From Bifidobacterium breve (GTDB lineage: Bacteria > Actinomycetota > Acidimicrobiia > Acidimicrobiales > Ilumatobacteraceae): a DNA stretch of 6,543 nucleotides. The stretch lies in contig CAMDBY010000096.1 in NCBI GenBank assembly GCA_945889575.1, positions 1 through 6,543 of the forward strand, given 5' to 3'. Positions within the stretch are counted from its first letter, which is position 1; each line of letters begins with the position of its first letter. This document shows, in pieces, positions 5,971 through 6,543 of this stretch. Under the pieces are notes generated by a model. It had not been told where the DNA came from and searched no databases. It saw only the letters and a program-made list of their open reading frames with translations. Made by a program: the position numbers and the translations under genes.

Positions 5971-5975
5971 GTTCT

Positions 5976-5981
5976 TCTCCT
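5976..5981 (-). promoter_or_regulatory. Strong Shine-Dalgarno for the crotonase-family gene
   Basis: AGGAGA on the minus strand with a six-base gap to ATG 5970. It is the clearest ribosome binding site in the window and contrasts with the apparently leaderless orn, dut and carotenoid-oxygenase starts; this gene must have a 5' leader. Confidence 0.75.
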
Positions 5982-6043
5982 GCTTGTCTTTCGTGGTTCA
6001 GCCTGCCACGGGCACGCATGTCAATCCTCATCGGGGCTCTGCC

Positions 6044-6049
6044 TATTAT
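6044..6049 (+). promoter_or_regulatory. -10 box of a probable leaderless carotenoid-oxygenase promoter
   Basis: TATTAT matches TATAAT at 5 of 6 positions and is followed by exactly six bases before ATG 6056, so standard initiation would start the mRNA at the A of the start codon. No Shine-Dalgarno precedes the ATG. The -35 position (6021-6026, TCAATC) is poor. On the other strand the overlapping 6045-6050 reads CATAAT, a possible -10 for the divergent crotonase gene. Confidence 0.6.
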
Positions 6050-6055
6050 GTATGC

Positions 6056-6543
6056 ATGACCACAGTAGAAAATACCCGCGGGAACCCGTTTCTAGAGGGG
6101 AACCTGGCCCCTGTCACCGAAGAAGTAACTGCCTTTGATTTGGAAGTCACCGGGACACTTCCACCGGAATTAGATGGCCGGTACTTGCGTAATGGGCCGA
6201 ACCCATTGGGTTACGTGAACGCCGAAAAGTACCACTGGTTTACAGGGCACGGCATGGTGCATGGCATTCGTCTGCGTGATGGCAAAGCAGAGTGGTATCG
6301 CAATCGCTGGGTACGCAATAACGATGTTGCTGAACTATTGGGCGAAGCACACCCACCATCTGATTGGCCAGCAGATCACGGCCAGTTCGCTGCAAACACA
6401 AATGTCATCGGACATGCTGGGAAAACATTCGCAATTGTCGAAGCTGGTTCGCCGCCAATCGAAATGTCATACGAACTTGACACAGTGCGAGTCTCAAATC
6501 TTGAAGGGACGCTGCCTCACGCATATTCTGCCCATCCGAAACG
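6056..6543 (+). CDS. Carotenoid oxygenase (RPE65/CCD family), 3' end outside window
   Basis: Non-haem Fe(II) dioxygenase family that splits a C=C bond in carotenoids, apocarotenals or stilbenes. 162 codons are visible, about a third of the usual length (roughly 450-500 residues), open to the window edge. The N-terminus is diagnostic: NPFLEGNLAPVTEE (10-23), TGTLPPELDGRYLRNGPNP (32-50), YHWFTGHGMVHGIRLRDG (59-76) and WYRNRWVR (80-87). The last visible stretch, LPHAYSAHPK (153-162), matches the strand carrying the first of four iron-binding histidines, so His160 is the likely ligand; the other three lie outside. ATG 6056 is chosen because family homology begins within ten residues and the nearby ATGs at 6048 and 6052 are in other frames. 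Regulation is probably from the TATTAT box. Substrate and cleavage position cannot be inferred; no carotenoid pathway gene is visible. Confidence 0.9.
   Translation, partial: MTTVENTRGNPFLEGNLAPVTEEVTAFDLEVTGTLPPELDGRYLRNGPNPLGYVNAEKYHWFTGHGMVHGIRLRDGKAEWYRNRWVRNNDVAELLGEAHPPSDWPADHGQFAANTNVIGHAGKTFAIVEAGSPPIEMSYELDTVRVSNLEGTLPHAYSAHPK

Noticed and set aside
6001..6017. Imperfect hairpin GCCTGCC-ACG-GGCACGC before the crotonase gene
   Set aside because: Six pairs with a C-C mismatch and no T-run; it lies in a 5' region, not after a stop, and could be chance.
6019..6024. Perfect TTGACA on the minus strand upstream of the crotonase gene
   Set aside because: No TANNNT -10 follows at 16-18 bp (the sequence there is GCTGAACC), so I do not call a promoter from it.

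Overview
The window looks like ordinary chromosome from a moderate-GC actinobacterium (roughly half G+C by eye). The grounds are an actinobacterial-type two-hotdog acyl-ACP thioesterase, a FadE-style acyl-CoA dehydrogenase with a CoA-transferase and an enoyl-CoA hydratase-family protein, an oligoribonuclease, GTG starts, and several starts with a -10 box but no usable Shine-Dalgarno. An Acidimicrobiia (Ilumatobacter-like) aquatic lineage fits best, but this is inference; no rRNA or other marker is present. I see no mobile element, CRISPR array, tRNA, prophage or toxin-type system.

Layout, left to right: the 3' part of an acyl-ACP thioesterase (1-636, +); a leftward pair of orn (oligoribonuclease, 1678-2241, -) and an MBL-fold hydrolase (626-1681, -) sharing a 4-nt ATGA overlap; dut (dUTPase, 2306-2740, +), divergent from orn across 64 bp; a class III CoA-transferase (2741-3985, -) and an acyl-CoA dehydrogenase (4015-5145, +) with nearly touching divergent starts; an enoyl-CoA hydratase/isomerase family protein (5149-5970, -); and the 5' third of a carotenoid oxygenase (6056 to the edge, +). 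Coding density is extreme. The three convergent junctions overlap by 11 nt, abut exactly, or are separated by 3 nt, so no intrinsic terminator fits between genes. No stretch over 85 bp lacks a gene.

How the genes fit together: thioesterase, CoA-transferase, acyl-CoA dehydrogenase and hydratase/isomerase are all acyl-thioester enzymes. The last three could form a small catabolic route (activate an acid as a CoA thioester, desaturate it, then isomerise or otherwise process the double bond), although they lie on alternating strands rather than in one operon. orn and dut are housekeeping nucleic-acid hygiene genes. The MBL protein coupled to orn has the architecture of LACTB2-like hydrolases, a family that includes RNA endonucleases. 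The carotenoid oxygenase may make apocarotenoids or cleave stilbenes.

The most useful signals beyond the gene list are TANNNT boxes at the exact leaderless spacing before orn, dut and the carotenoid oxygenase, a perfect CCAAT-N3-ATTGG dyad over the orn -10 box, the missing promoter space between the CoA-transferase and the dehydrogenase, and active-site substitutions in the hydratase-family protein. I did not find a convincing undescribed multi-gene system here.
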